From Takifugu bimaculatus (Eukaryota; Chordata; Actinopteri; Tetraodontiformes; Tetraodontidae): a stretch of 64,000 nucleotides of DNA. The translations under genes and the position numbers were made by a program. Positions 1 through 14,038 of this stretch are shown here, in pieces. The DNA lies in contig CP034993.1 of assembly GCA_004026145.2 (NCBI GenBank), positions 8,854,770 through 8,918,769 of the forward strand. The letters are read 5' to 3'. Each line of letters begins with the position of its first letter. Positions within the stretch are counted from its first letter, which is position 1. The notes beneath the pieces were generated by a model. That model saw only the letters and a program-made list of their open reading frames with translations, did no database searches and was not told the origin of the DNA.

Positions 1-1953
1 AAATCAGCCTCCGCTTTGTTTTGTTCTGTAGAAGCGTCTGTGAGGGAGAAAATGCAGACAGGAACTTGAGCGACTATCAATTTTTCTACCTCAAAAAATC
101 AGCCTCAAAAATCGTCACACCTCCGGAAGGCATCTGATGTGCGTGCCTACCCTGAGAAGAAGCCACCGTCATATGAAGGGGGTGATTGGAAGAAGTGAAA
201 GTATTTAGTTCAATATTCTTAAGTCGGTTCGCAGATATTTTAGAGAAAATCCCATAGAAGTGAAGCTTTGTTTCAGAGAAGTGATACAGACACTCGTTAA
301 TATAAACAGAAAATATTTGCCCTGTTCCTAAAACAAAGTTTTAGCTTCAGGCTTCAGTTGTTGAGATTCGGGTGTTACAGTAAAGCCCTGCAGAATCTGC
401 AAACTATATGTATAAACACAGGAAATATCAACGTGTCCAAAAAATGTATGGATTCCGACGTTTGTAAAGAGCCTTTAAACGCAGCTCGGTCCGACTCAAA
501 TGATGCGTTTCAAAATCTATTGCACGAAACGCGAAATGGAAATCCAGCCAAAAGACTTTAAAGCTTCCACTGTCGATGTAACCGAAAATAACCAGAACAA
601 ATCATTCTCGTATCGATTCCACTGACGATTGTGGCCTTATCGTAACTGCTGAGAAGGACATGTTCGGACCAAAGGGGCCAAAATTGACCTCAAACCTTCA
701 GATTGTAAAAATTAGAAAGAAGTCGGTTTTTGAGCGGGGGGCGGGCTGGATTGCAGATAATCACCATAACAATATAAAAAATAAACCCACACTCAAAACC
801 AGACGTGCTAACCACAGCAGAGGAAGTCACCTGGGTTTGATGGGGGGTTTTTGCTGGTTCAGGATTCTCGTCGTACCCTCGCACAGATCAGTGAGACCCC
901 CCGCAGATGACTCGGCTGTAATCCCCAGATGATGTAATGCAATGTTACATGTATGTGAAAATATGCTCATATGGATAAAGTGTTGGGTTGGGTGATAAAT
1001 ATAGACTGTGCTTGAGGCTCATTACGCGCGGAGCAAACGTGTCACACCGACAGAAACTGTTCCGGGAAACCGAGAAGCTGCTTCTTCTTATAACAGTGAA
1101 AGAATCATGAAAAGTTCCGTTTCCTTCCCCAAGTGGGTCGAACGAGCGTCTTCGTTTCCCGAGAGTAGATTGCATTTTACCACCACCTTGTGGTCTGGCC
1201 TGCAGATGCCGCTGGTGTCAGTCTGCGTAAGAGCAGCACACAGGCGCCTCCTCTGGTTAAGGGTAAATACTGAGTTTACTTCCTGTCCCACGCCATCAAA
1301 CGCCACACGTGTGATGCCTGGCTGGGAGATGACGTCACTACCGGCTGACATCACAGTTAAGATGAGTTCTTATGTGGTTCATAAAGGCTTTCTGGGCAGT
1401 TCAACAAAGGTGTTTGGGATTTCTGCATTTGCAAGAGCTTCTGCCGTCTCACACGCACGCCGCTGTGTCCTCGTCTTCTCTAAATGGCGGGTTGTGTCCT
1501 TTGATTTGTCCCGATGGGCCTGACGTCCCTCAGATTCGCTTGCCCGTGCTTCTGACAGATGCCACCGGACGTGTTCCAACTGACAGTTGATTTTCCGGCT
1601 GCTTAGCTACGACCAGCATTAACGCCCGCTGATGCTAACAAACGGCGTCGAGACCCATCACACTCCAAAGGCTGTGCAGAGCCCATCTGGGAGGACACGA
1701 GGGACTTATAAGCTTTTTTTTAATCATATTTCCACATGGCTTCCAAAAAGGAGCAATATTATTTAGCTGGGAATTTTTTTTTTGAAATGGCGTTTAATTT
1801 TGTGTCATCCTTCACAGTACAGAGCGCGGCGATGCGCGCAGTGATGGGAGAAGAGCAGGAAAGCCCTTATCACCATGGCAACTGAGAAACTGACTCTACT
1901 ATGAAATGCTGCACTGACAAAACAATTACCAAGAGCTCAAGAATGGGACCCCC

Positions 1954-1955
<2 letters not shown>

Positions 1956-2011
<56 letters not shown>
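1956..2011. repeat. (CA)n microsatellite
   Basis: Uninterrupted CA dinucleotide repeat of about 28 units following a short C run. Typical length-variable fish microsatellite with no coding role. Confidence 0.97.
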
Positions 2012-2012
<1 letters not shown>

Positions 2013-2808
2013 ACCTGCCAGACACAGTCAGCTCATTTCCAGCTCATCACATTAGGTTCATCTCTAAATGTGTGATCAAATCAGTCATCCCCTGATTCTC
2101 AGGAGCCACATGGCGCTGGGACCAGCTCGATGAGGTCAGTCCAAAGACCAGTGAAGAAATGGAGACGTTTTAACTGACACAATGAAGTGTAGCAAAATTT
2201 GAGGTTTTTCTTTCTGTCCTCTCAGGAGAGATGATTGCTCATTGGATCTGAACTCTGCCCCAGCTTGAGTCTATATTTTAAATCTCTGTTAAAATGCATT
2301 TTAAAAGATTGGAGCTTCTGCTATCTAATTGTCTGCTTATGATTTTCCTAGAGGCCCAATAATAATGTCACATTTGTGTAAGTCACTGTGTTTTAAATCA
2401 ACTTAAGAGTAATGAAGATTAGAAAGTGCCTATTTTTAAAACAGTAGTCAAGGCAGCTATAAGAAAAGACAAGCTAAATTCTTTGAAGAGAGGATAAGGA
2501 AATAGTCTCTTGTAAAACCTCCACCAGTCTCTGTCCACTTCAACCAGGAATACGATCCCTGTTCATACTGGTTGTGGTCACTGTGCACCTACAGAAACCA
2601 GCAGGACACCGATGTCATCACCCAGTTGCGTCGGAGGTGGCGACACGGATGGATCACAAATTGACTTTCTTGGTTCATCACGCACACCCACTTGCTGCTG
2701 TGTTTTAACCGCGTTGTTAAAATGTGTTAAAACTCTCTGCAAGCGGCGCGCACAGGTCGCGCATTGTGAAACATGACACAGGGCGGCACACTTCCTGCCC
2801 CCACCTCA

Positions 2809-2824
2809 CCCCCCCCCCCCCCCC
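2809..2824. repeat. Poly-C homopolymer
   Basis: Run of 16 C followed by TCCCC. Long C runs recur in this window (35588, 39781, 41187). They are prone to length error in sequencing. Confidence 0.9.
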
Positions 2825-3548
2825 TCCCCAGGGGTTATGCGAAAAATAGATCATGCCCATTCAATTAACGGCTCCTTACGTCACAAACAAAGTGTCAAAC
2901 AGGAAGGGGTGTGCGCGGTTGGGTGACTGGCGCGACAGCTGCCCTCCGCGGCGGTGTTCCCCAGCCTCGTCACAAACGATGCAGCGGCTTTGTTGACTGC
3001 AGGTAAACAGAGACGGGACTATTTGGATAAAAGGGACCCGGCGTCTTAAACCAAAAGAACCAAAAAAAAACCCAACAACCCAAAAAACCCCAAAACAAAA
3101 CACCAACTTTTTGGAGCGAGTGGAAGCGTCTCTGCTCACATAGTCTCTGCAGTCACCCCGCCAGCGTTTATGGAGACACCTCCCGTTCATAGGCTCCCCT
3201 TTTACTCTCTCCCCTCCCTCCCTCCCTCCCTCTCTGCCTGCCTCCCCCCTCCTTCCTCCCTTCTAGTCACACGGAGGTTAGCGGTGACCCGTCGCTCCCT
3301 CATTTTTGTGGCAGACGCGCTCCGGTGCGCCGCGCAGAGTGACGCCTTTACAGCCGATCCCGAAACGGCCCCGTTTTTTCCCCCCCCTCGAAATCACACT
3401 TTTCCCACGGAATCCTCTGAAGTAGCTGGTAAACGATAGCCCGTTAAACAGGTTATTTTTAGTCAGCCGCCGCAGTGATGAGTGTCTGGACGCGGGCGGT
3501 CAAACACCGCGGTGGTTCCGCGCTGTGGTAAACTGCTGCGAAGCGAGA

Positions 3549-6500
3549 ATGAAGTCGAGGCGAGACAAGCTGAAGATCCCCTCTCTTACTCTGGAGTAAG
3601 TTCTGCTTTTTATTGTTCTTCTGTCGCGGGTGTGTGACAGTCCAATGGAACAGGGATGTTCCGGCAGCTGCAAATACTTTTAAAAATGTTTTGTTCGGGG
3701 AAAATATAAGATAAAAATACAAATATGTCCCTATATTTGCTCCAGGATTGCGTCGAGAGTAATTGCAAGGTTCCAATGGAAGGTTTTGGTTTTTTGTTTT
3801 TTTAAAATTTGTTTGGTATTTTTGGATGGTGCAGAATGCAGGTTTCAGTTCAGTTGTTCCAGCCTGTTAATATTTAACCACATTCGTCCCTCCACATGTG
3901 AAGAAGTTCGACTGTTTCACAGCTGGATAAACCAAAACTGAAGTTAACTTGTAAATGTGCGCACTTCTGCAAATATGTGGAATCGTATCCTTCCTGCAGA
4001 GTTCTGGTGATTCGCGTCACCCATGTCACCCAATTCTGCCCTCATGCTGCCAGGTGCTTGTTTCAGATCTTCCCTCACATGAAACTCTCATGCCACCATC
4101 CCTCTGTGAATCACATGCAGCTCCCTCCAGCACCAACACAGACAGGTGGCTTCGGGATTTCAGGTATTTTATTTTCAGTATTTGCTAAGCTGTGAATCCC
4201 GTCTCCATCAAAGACATGGCTGCAGTCATATCCACCCACTCTTCTCCAGGGGGAATATAGCCTCTTTTTTTCCTAACGATGGAGAGAAGGAGGGAGGGGT
4301 AGTACCCGCTGCCCATTAGATGCTGATCCATAAAGCGTAGGTGCTCCCTGCTCACATGAAATCCCATCTGCCTTCTCTGTGGATCTTCTCGGTAAAGCAT
4401 AAGCTTTTCCTCTTTCATTTCAGCCACTTAGCCGCTAATAAACAAAAGGAGGCTTCATGCTGCGGCAGCCAATGTGCGTTTGGAGTCTTTCGCACTCGCG
4501 GCTGCAGAGCTGAGATTAAAAAAAAAAAAAAGTCTTCATGCATCACAAATAAACAATCTCGAAATTAGCATTTGTTTGCTGCAGTTGATGTATTTGCAGC
4601 TACGACTGCTGCTTTTTCGGTTGCCTGTTGCCACTCCGGCACACACACAGCCGCCCTGCAACATGAACCTGAGCACCTGTGTAAGTCAGTCAGAAATTCT
4701 GTCACAAACGAGCTGGTATGAGACTCATTACTGGGTTTACACTCCAGAGAGAGGAACAGTGCAAAATAAGAACAAAATAAGAATTCTTTGTGTACAGCTT
4801 CTTTTTTCTTTTTCTTTTTTTTTTTTACCCCGCCTGCCATCCTCATGGCATTACTATGACAACGTGTTCATTAGTGCTTTGGTCGCCATGCTGTGTTTAG
4901 CTCCAAGAAGCCTCTGCGGAAGTTAAACAATGGCAGCACATACGGCGCCCAAAGGCAGGGCTGGAATCCGAGGAGAAAAATCAATGGCTGAACTTGTTAT
5001 GATGCAGAAATGCAGCCCAGTGTTTATATACAGTCTGAGTTATTCACTGGTGTCCACAAGGATTATAAAGACCATAAAATATCTATTTAATTGCAACATA
5101 CATTTAACACCTAAGGTCTTCTTCCAGATGTCAAAGACTCCCTCAAATTGCTGCTGTTTGGTATTCAAAAATGAAACTTCCGTTCTGGTTTATTGACATC
5201 GGGTTGCTAACTTCCTGTTGTGTAACCGACAAATCTGATGCTCCCAGTTTTGCTTACAGTCAATCTGTCGAACAAATGATGCTAGCAACGTTGAGGGCGC
5301 AACATCACACCACTGACAGTTGGTTGGAGACCTATGACATCATTGTAACAGACAAGCGGTAGCCTCTCACTGCTGACCAAAGCTCCATGGACACACGTCA
5401 GCACGCTCGGCTCAGATGAACCAACTTACCCATGAAAATGTGTCTCACCTTACAGCTTGTCCCCCACCTGCCAGAGTCCCACCCTCCTGAGTCCATGCAG
5501 CCCCTGCAGCCCTTGCAGTCCCCTGCAAACCCTTCATCCCTGGAGGTAAGACAGCTGAAGCTTTTCCAGAAAATGATGCTACAATGACAGAATCCAATGT
5601 TTCCAATGGGGCTTAAAATATTTATTTTTATTAAGGCTTTTCACTTTTGTACATCAGTGTTAACTCCTTGTACAGCTAAAAGCATGGCAGAGTGAGGCTG
5701 TAAAACAGATAGAGAATGTTCAATTGCACAATAAATGACTGGCAATTCAAATATGCAAGGAAACTTGTAAAAAAAAAAAGTCCAAGCACTATCTGGTATG
5801 TTATGGTGCGTGTGTTTAACCAGTGAAGACCCATCAGTTATTAGTTGTCTCTAAGTCTACAGTGTGTGGGTTGCTTGGCAACGGTGCGGTCCTGGCTGTG
5901 GAGGAAGGCAACACTGCAAACAGAGGCGGCTTCATCCAGCATGTTTCTGGATGTGTAAGCTGTGTGGTGCTTGCACCATCTAATCTACTCTAATGAGTCC
6001 GGTTTTCCGTGTTGATAAATTAGCAATCGTGATTGAGAATGCTAGAGTCTGTCACATAAAATAAATGTGAATCCTTTAGTATGGTGGCACAGTGTGACAG
6101 AGTTGTTGACATCACTGCTAGGAGCACTAGCATTAGAGCCCCTTTTGTTTTATTTCCTCTTTAGGACACATGCTCATATTCTTGCATCACATTCCTTGTT
6201 TGTGTGCAGCTGAATTGCTTCTTTACATCAACCTTTGATTTTGACACATTGGACGTTTTCAATGAAGTCACTGAAACAGAGACTCGTGTATATTAGTTGG
6301 CTTATGTACTGTACAGACACAAAGTCCCTCCCTCCCTCCCTCCATCCATCCATCCATCCATCCATCCATCCATCCATCCATCCATCCATCCATCCATCCA
6401 TCCATCTTCGAACTGCCTTTCACTTTCGGGGTGCCAGGGAAGGTACCAAGTTCAATACTTGTATTAGAGATAATGGCAAGTTTTAAACTTTTAATCTATA

Positions 6501-8525
6501 TTTAACGTTGAGCATTTACACGGCTTGATTTATTAATTGAGTGTTTCAAAATCAATCTCATAATGTGATTGACAAAAGCATGAACCCATCACTATCAGGG
6601 GGCTAATAGGGTTGTTACAATATAAACACACAATAGTAATAAAACTAAAAACATTTAACATTTCATACATCTAGATAAATGCAGACAATTTTGAAGAAAA
6701 TTGCATAGTGTTTTCCATTCTACATCCTAAGTGAAACACACAATTACAAGAGGTCACGATATTGTAATGGAATCTTCCACTGTTTAAAAGTTTTATGAGG
6801 CTCCTCCCACCACAAAACTACTCATGGTATAACCCAACATTATCTTATGGTGCTTTCACGTTGTGTAGGAAACATTCAGACAAATGTGAGCACACAGCGG
6901 CAGACTGTCAGTAATTTTCTCAAACAGTCTGTAGCCACCCAATCATTATACTAAACAAATATTTATCCTTCAAAAGGGTAAAACCTTAGTATAACTGCAC
7001 TGTGTCATCAAAATTATTCCATAACATCAATATTTTTTACACACCCTAAATAAATAAGAAGTATCGACGTGTATTCAGTTTCAAAATGCAGGATTTTTGA
7101 ATCAAGTTTGGGCATGATCATGTTGTATGTGCATTTTTCAATTATAGCCTTACTCTCAATGCTATGATTTTATGAGACAAAAACCCCGACAGATTAGCGA
7201 GTTGTAGAAATAGTGAGGGTGAAGAGAACGAGTAGTTCCTAAACGCATCATGAGACTGGCGCTGGCTCACACGGACAGACACGCAGCCAGCAGCGTCTGT
7301 CTCTCTCCGCGGTGTCTCACTCCTCTGTCATCGTAGTTCCACCCCAAACAAACCGCCATGGGGGGTTTATGTCGTCAAAAGAACCGTCTTCAGGGGTCCG
7401 AACAGAAGATGTAACTAGAGAGCTCCAAAGCAGAGACGTGCGTGTGCATACAAAAGGAACCGCCGCGAACGAGACGATGGTGGGGAGAGCGGTTGAAGCG
7501 GCGAGGGGAGCGGGTTTCTTATCACCACCAGCTTCAGTTTTTGGGAAATCATCTTTAACTTTCAAATATTTTTCTTTAAAACGCGGGTTTTAAGGAAAGA
7601 CAATCCTCCAGCATGTCGGACCCGAGTCACTGGTCTGCGGTGCCGAGCCAGAACAAGTCTCATTTTGTTCCAGGAACGTTGTTAAAGCGCTCAAAAAGGT
7701 ATTTTCCCAACTAGTTTGTGACTAAAACTGATGCTATTTTAATGGCTTTTTTTTTTTTTTTTTACTTTCTGTTTGAAAGTTTTATAGACTCAGAAGGCAA
7801 ATGATTGCTAAATAAGCTAGCTGATTGCTAATCAATATTAACTCTTGCAGGCAGGTGACGTTTCATCTGATGACACAGCAAACTCAGCTTTTTTAAAATA
7901 ATAAATAAATATGAAAACATACATCATCATGGAAAATAACAGTGGAAGAAGCAGAAGTCGGTGGGCTTTGATGACATGACTTTATAGCTTGGTTATAACA
8001 ACTTAGTACTCCTGCTAAAATGTAGATCAAAGACTTCGACTTGTTACGTTATAGTTCATAAACCATAATAAAGCTGGTGTAACTGCCATCTATACCTTTA
8101 CCAAACCTAAAGAATGTCACACAATGACAGGTTTATTGTGTCTTAAATCGTTTATTTCAGTTTATCAGGCACTGTTTTGACTGCTAGTATCTTAAACGTG
8201 GCTTAGTAAACAAACAACAACGATATCCCAATCATACAAATAGTGGCATTTATCCATTTTAAACTTTTTTGGGCTCTTTTTTTTCTCCTGCCATCTGTTG
8301 TTTTCTAATATCACTCAATCCTGTGGTTAACTGTCAGTATTTTTTCTTTAAAAAAAGCTCGAACCAATCGATTTGCTTACAACTTAACTGGGAAAAAAGG
8401 TAAATGAATCCAACTTTTTAATGACACTCAAATGAGTGACTTTTAAATCGCCATTTCAGGTGAATAGCATGGTTTAAAGCTTGACCTCTTTTTCAGAATC
8501 AGTGGATTATTTAGCACTCCTCCTC

Positions 8526-8581
<56 letters not shown>

Positions 8582-11500
8582 CTGTGGCTGGAGATGGACC
8601 TGCTGCTGCTGTTGTTGGTGCCTGCAGTAGCTAAAGCTTAGGTCTGTTGACGGGAGGTTTTCCTCTGTTTTGGCTGTCATCTGCGTTCCCTCTGTAGCTG
8701 ACACGGCCACGCTGGTGTGTCATGCATCTGCCTGCAGATTACAGTTACATAAACATTATCTGAAGGCAGAGCTGCTCATAAAGCGGAAATAATCTCATAG
8801 GTTGACTTAAATCTCAGTGGGCAGAAGACACGGTTCGTTCAGCCAAGTCTCATAGGCTTAATCTTCTTCAGACTTGTGTGCAGGGCTGCATATTTTGTGC
8901 GCAAATTTGCAAAAATATGCATAACAGATGTTAATATATACAATATCCTATATTGAAAGACATATTTTGCATGTTTCCATTTGAGCAGTATTTAAAATCA
9001 CATGGGCACTAATGTTGCCATCGTGGGGAAGATCCTCATGGTCCAGATGTACAATGTGCATCTATAAACAACAGCAGCAATGTTACGCAATTCATTTCAA
9101 ATACTACACCAGCAACCAGAGGGAACACAACCAATCTCCATAGCAACAAGGTCTGTAAGTCACTAGGCTGTAATATATATTTCTTTGGACAATAGTACAA
9201 TAATTGTCTGTTGCTAAATCTTTGAAACAAATACCGAAGTAGGTTGGATGCCAAAGATGAGGGAAGAGATGGTTGCTTTTAATTTGCATCCATAAAGCTG
9301 CATCGTCGCCACTCAGAGTTGTTGCAAAGTTTGTGATTTACTAATATTGTGCAGCCTGACTCACAAAGTGTATTTTTAGCAACTTGGGTAATCTGCAATA
9401 TTGAAATAGTCCTGACCTTTTAAAGTTACAGCCAGAAGATATCCCAGCGAATATGAAGGAGAATTTGAACTCAGTCTCTTAAAAAATCATTGGAAAGTCA
9501 AAGAAACAAAGAACCAAATTTCTTTGCAGAACTGCATTGAAGAATATAATAAATTCCACTTATGTAAACTGAAGATACGGGTGAATTTGTTGCACTGCTG
9601 CACAGGAACCGGCCTCCCAGCTTATATCTGCTTCCAGATCCGCTTACTGATTTAACAGACTTATATTGAAATTCAGTATGAATTGAGTCGTTCAAGCTTA
9701 GTAGTAATAAAAATTCCCTTTGAATATTTAAGCTGCTGTGAATCTCTTTCCCTCTATCTCCCTCTATTCTCTTCCCTGACATTGACCCTTATGTTAAAAA
9801 AAAAGGAAAAATAATGCAATGTTGGGGATTTTCTTCATTGAAATAGCTGCTAACCCCGACAATCAGTTGGATCCATCGCAGACTTTCTCAGTCACACATC
9901 CAACAATTAAAACTCTCCTGTGTGTGCTTTAGGTCAGGGCTTTAGGATTAATCCTGGTTACTGACCTCTTCAACTGTTCTGGAAAGTGACACACGTACCT
10001 GAATAAGAACCACCGACCACCTATATTTACTTGCAACGTCCCCCCAAAGCGGTGACATTAAAAGATTACGCATTCTGTCATGTAATTAACGTGCATTCTT
10101 ATTGTAAGAGGTGCGTGCTGCGGTCTCGGTCACGTGACTTTGTGTTCTTGTGCTTCAGCTGTCGGAGCAGCAACAGGAAGAGCCTCGGTGTTGGGACGCC
10201 GTCGCCCACACTGTCCCGGCCCCTCTCCCCCCTCTCTCTCCACACAGGTACGGTCAGTTGTCATGTTAAATCCCTTTCAATCCCCAGCAAAAGAAAGGAG
10301 AAAAAATTTGGATTTGTCGTCAGCTTGATTTAATTCCCAGCAGGCAATGTTATTGTCACTGAGACGACAGTTTTGTCTTTCCTGTCTAACTTGAATTGTG
10401 TTTTTGCACCTGTGAGAAGTGGAAAGGCAGCAGTTTGAAGATAGTTTATATGAGAACATCGCACACACTTTGAGGTTCAGGCTGATTTGTCTCATCTAAT
10501 TGCATGTTGCTGTGAATAGAAACGCTGAGATGTTCAATCATTCAGAGTTGCAGCAGTGACAAGTCTCGTCGTGCGATCTAAAAAGCATCCAAGTGGTCTT
10601 TTCCGTTCTTTTTCCTTCGCACTGATTATTATCTGTAGTAACCGGCCTGTTTTTCCAGCAGCAAACAGCCCATTGGACAGCCCTCGAAATGTGTCGACCA
10701 GCGCCTGCCTCAACTTCCCTTTCGCCCGCAGGTACGGCCTCAAACGCCTCCTCCTTTGCAGTGACCTCTCCTCACGACAGCAGTGTTCCTTTTAAAGACA
10801 CCAAAATAAATGCTGAGCCATCCTCTGGACAACACTAACTTTAATCTGCAGTCTGTTGCAGCTTGCAGTAACCAAAGCCGATATAATGGAGAATAACAGT
10901 TCTGAACCAAGACAGATGGAAGGAATCTGCCTCTGTGGTTTCTTGATCAGGCTGTCTAGATTTCCTGTGAGATTCAGCCTGTTGGCTGAAACAGAAGCAG
11001 ACGGCCCCGATGCTGTAGAGGAACAGAGGCTGATCGGGGTTGACTCCGCCTGGAGCGTTCTCACCTCCACCTGAGGTCTTTCACAGCTCCGTCCCCTGTG
11101 CAGGAACAGTTAGATCCAGCACACCCATGAGGCCCTTCACTACGTCCCTCAACCCAGTTCCCATGGAAACGCGCAGTTTGCACTCGACGTATCCGTCAGA
11201 CGCTGAGAGGAAAACAACTTTTACAGAGGAGAAACAATAACATACTCTATTTAAAATACATTTTGTTTTATTTTAACAGTGTTAAAGGAACGTTGAACAC
11301 TTTTTAGAGTGTAACATGCTCTGTATGAAGCATAATTAGCTGCAATAGTCACTGGCGACTGACTGTCTTGTGGCGCCTTTCTTCACCTTTCATGCTGTTT
11401 ACGAGGAAGTAAACGTTGGATGTGACGCTGGCGGGTGTGATTACAGTGACGGGTTTAATGGCGTTTGCGTCAAAAGCAACCTTGTGGTTTCGTCCCCGCG

Positions 11501-14003
11501 TGGTCAGTACCAAGTTTATCTGTCCACACCAGTTTAAATGATGAGTTTTCTGAGGCCTTTTCTGGAGTCGTGTGTTGAGGTTGAAACAGAAATCCGAAGA
11601 TCCTATGACAGCAGATCAGTAACTATGGCAACAAGGGCAGGTTATTCTGAGGAAAACAATTTAAAGTGGAAAAGTAAAATCCTAAACGAACCGTGCTCCC
11701 TTCAGGATGGATGTCAGCTTTCTCCGCTTTTGCGCCACGTCGTGCTTTTGGCCCGCGGCTCCTGTTCTGCTGCTCTCGCTGAGGTGTTTTGATGTACGCG
11801 GCCCCGTCCCGTGATCTCGTTAGCAGATCGACTGTGATCGGCTTCGGGAAGGCTGCTTCTGCATCACAGGGCTGTCCCACACTGAGCGTGTCAGTCTGGG
11901 TGACTCGCTGCTCGGCGCCAATATCTCACCTCGCTGTGCGAGATGCAACAGTGCTGAATTGGGGCCTTGCATGAAATCTTGCTCTTTCAGTCTGCCAGAG
12001 AAACGCCTTTAGTTGGAGCTTTACTCTTAGCAAGCCCGAACACGCCAGTGACAACGGAACACGCCGCTCTGCGTTATATAAACTACAGCTTCATCTTAAT
12101 TTAATCTGGTTGAATCTCTGTGCATCTGGACAAATGGAAAGTGGCTAATGTCACAATCAGTTTCCTCAGCTGAGTGCAGGTGGGGGGGGGGTGGTCACAG
12201 GACCCCTTGTGCAAAATACTCACATCACTACTTTGCTTCTCTCTCTTTCCTCCTTTGCTGTCGTGAAATCAGTCACCTGGCTCGTGCTGACAGGTAGTCT
12301 CTTTATACATATATATCTTGACTAGCAAGCCACACTGAATCCCAGGAGTGCTTTTGTATGTGTAATTTGAATTAAAACCTAAGCAGACATGCATGTTCCT
12401 GTTGTGCTGCATTTGGTTATGTAAGGAGTTTCACAAAATTCCAACTAATGCCAGCGGCCTTACATAACTTGCGTGTTCGCTTTTTACAGAGCCGAGGGCC
12501 GGAGGTGGTCACTGGCATCGCTGCCCTCTTCTGGCTATGGAACCAACCCGCCGAGCTCCACCGTCTCAGTGAGTATCTCATGACGAAATGGCACCCCTCT
12601 CCAGGAGAAATGTATGGCAGCTTGACAGTTCTAACACTTAAGTCATCTCAAATAGCACATTCATGCTTATATGTGCGAATGCCAGGACTGGAATGACAAA
12701 CTGTTAATTGTTATCCTCCATCATCACCTCGAATTACTCACTCTTCTCATTGGTAAACCTCCAGGAAGGAGACCGGGGACTCACCGACAGATTGTTGAAA
12801 AGCTCACCCCGGCTACTCTGTCAACTCAGTGTTTCAAATCTTTTTTGACCTCAGAAATAGCCATATTCCTAAACTGTCAAAATAATACGATTTGGGCAGA
12901 AATACAGGAATGATATTTGGGTTTCTCTTATTGATTTGATATTAAGTTAAGAAAGTTCTACTTTTGTACTAGCATATTAAACAGAATCCAAATGAAGAGT
13001 TTGCAGAGTGAAGTGCTGCTAGCAGCTGCGGCTGTCTGCAGTAATGAGGTAGTGGGGTAGACCCAGACATAGCCCTGGGGGTCAGAGGGAACAATAGGGT
13101 TCAATAAAGGCCTCTATACTGGGGCCTTCACCGATGCTGAGCATCTGGTCCTCCTCTCTTTAGAACACACGGACAATAAAACACACTCTGGCTTCTCTTT
13201 ATTTTGACCTGACTTTAGAGGAAACCTCAGTCATGGTAGAACCAAGAACTAATGAGGAGGAATCAGGATGTCTTTTCAGAGCCTTTGTGGTTAAAGCTGA
13301 TATTCTTTTTATTTGTTTATTACCCCTTTTATCTAATAAATCCATTGTTAGGCTCTCTGCCATTTCTCAGTCTACCCTCAGACAGTTGTCTTCTCCCTGC
13401 TGATCCTTTTTTGTGTTTCCAGTCCTCTTCCTCCTCCCAGGAGCGGCTTCACCAGCTTCCCTACCAACCGACACAAGATGAGCTGCACTTCCTGTTTAAA
13501 CACTTCCGCAGTACAGACAGCATGACTGATGAGGATGGACGCCCCTCGGCAGTCATAAGACCAAGATCACGGAGCCTCAGGTGGTTCATCTTCATGTTAC
13601 CTCACAACTCTCCTCGGCAAATGTGTGGTTTGCTTCTTTGATATGAATGGGCTGGAATAGCTGCACCAACGGCACACAGCGTGACTAAAAAGTTCCTAAG
13701 TTATTATTGACCCAGACACTTCACGGTGTACAGTTTTATATCTAGGCTCGGGTCGCTAGGATGTTCTTCTTGACTGCGCTGTTTTCACCAACTTCTGTCT
13801 GTTGACTTTACTTTGTGCCTGTCGTGAGATGCATGAGTGCTCTGTGTTCTGGCACCGTGGCGTGCTGTGCGTGGGCATTTTAGCGAGCAGCGCCACAGGG
13901 ATCGAGCTGTTGAACTGTAGTCAACAGTGGGGGTGGTTTAGGGGGGTGTGATGCCTGGTGCAGAGATCCACAGCCAGCTGCTTCTGCAGTGTGTCCGTGT
14001 GCT

Positions 14004-14038
<35 letters not shown>

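Larger units (their letters stand above)
1..3548. other. Non-coding DNA upstream of mast3
   Basis: I see no convincing exon here. Open frames are short, lack family resemblance and are not linked by splice sites. The stretch holds a CA microsatellite and a C homopolymer, listed separately. From about 3190 to 3548 it becomes pyrimidine-rich (repeated CCCT) and then rich in CpG, directly before the first mast3 start codon. That fits a 5' UTR or promoter, but no TATA box or transcription start can be placed. Confidence 0.5.

Noticed and set aside
1008..1523. A 171-codon frame upstream of mast3
   Set aside because: It depends on a non-ATG start, overlaps equal-sized frames on the other strand, and has no domain or splice support.
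10792..11240. Overlapping short frames on both strands in the mast3 intron, with acceptor-like CAG sites
   Set aside because: No donor in a compatible phase, no recognisable protein, and the mast3 exons on either side already join in phase.
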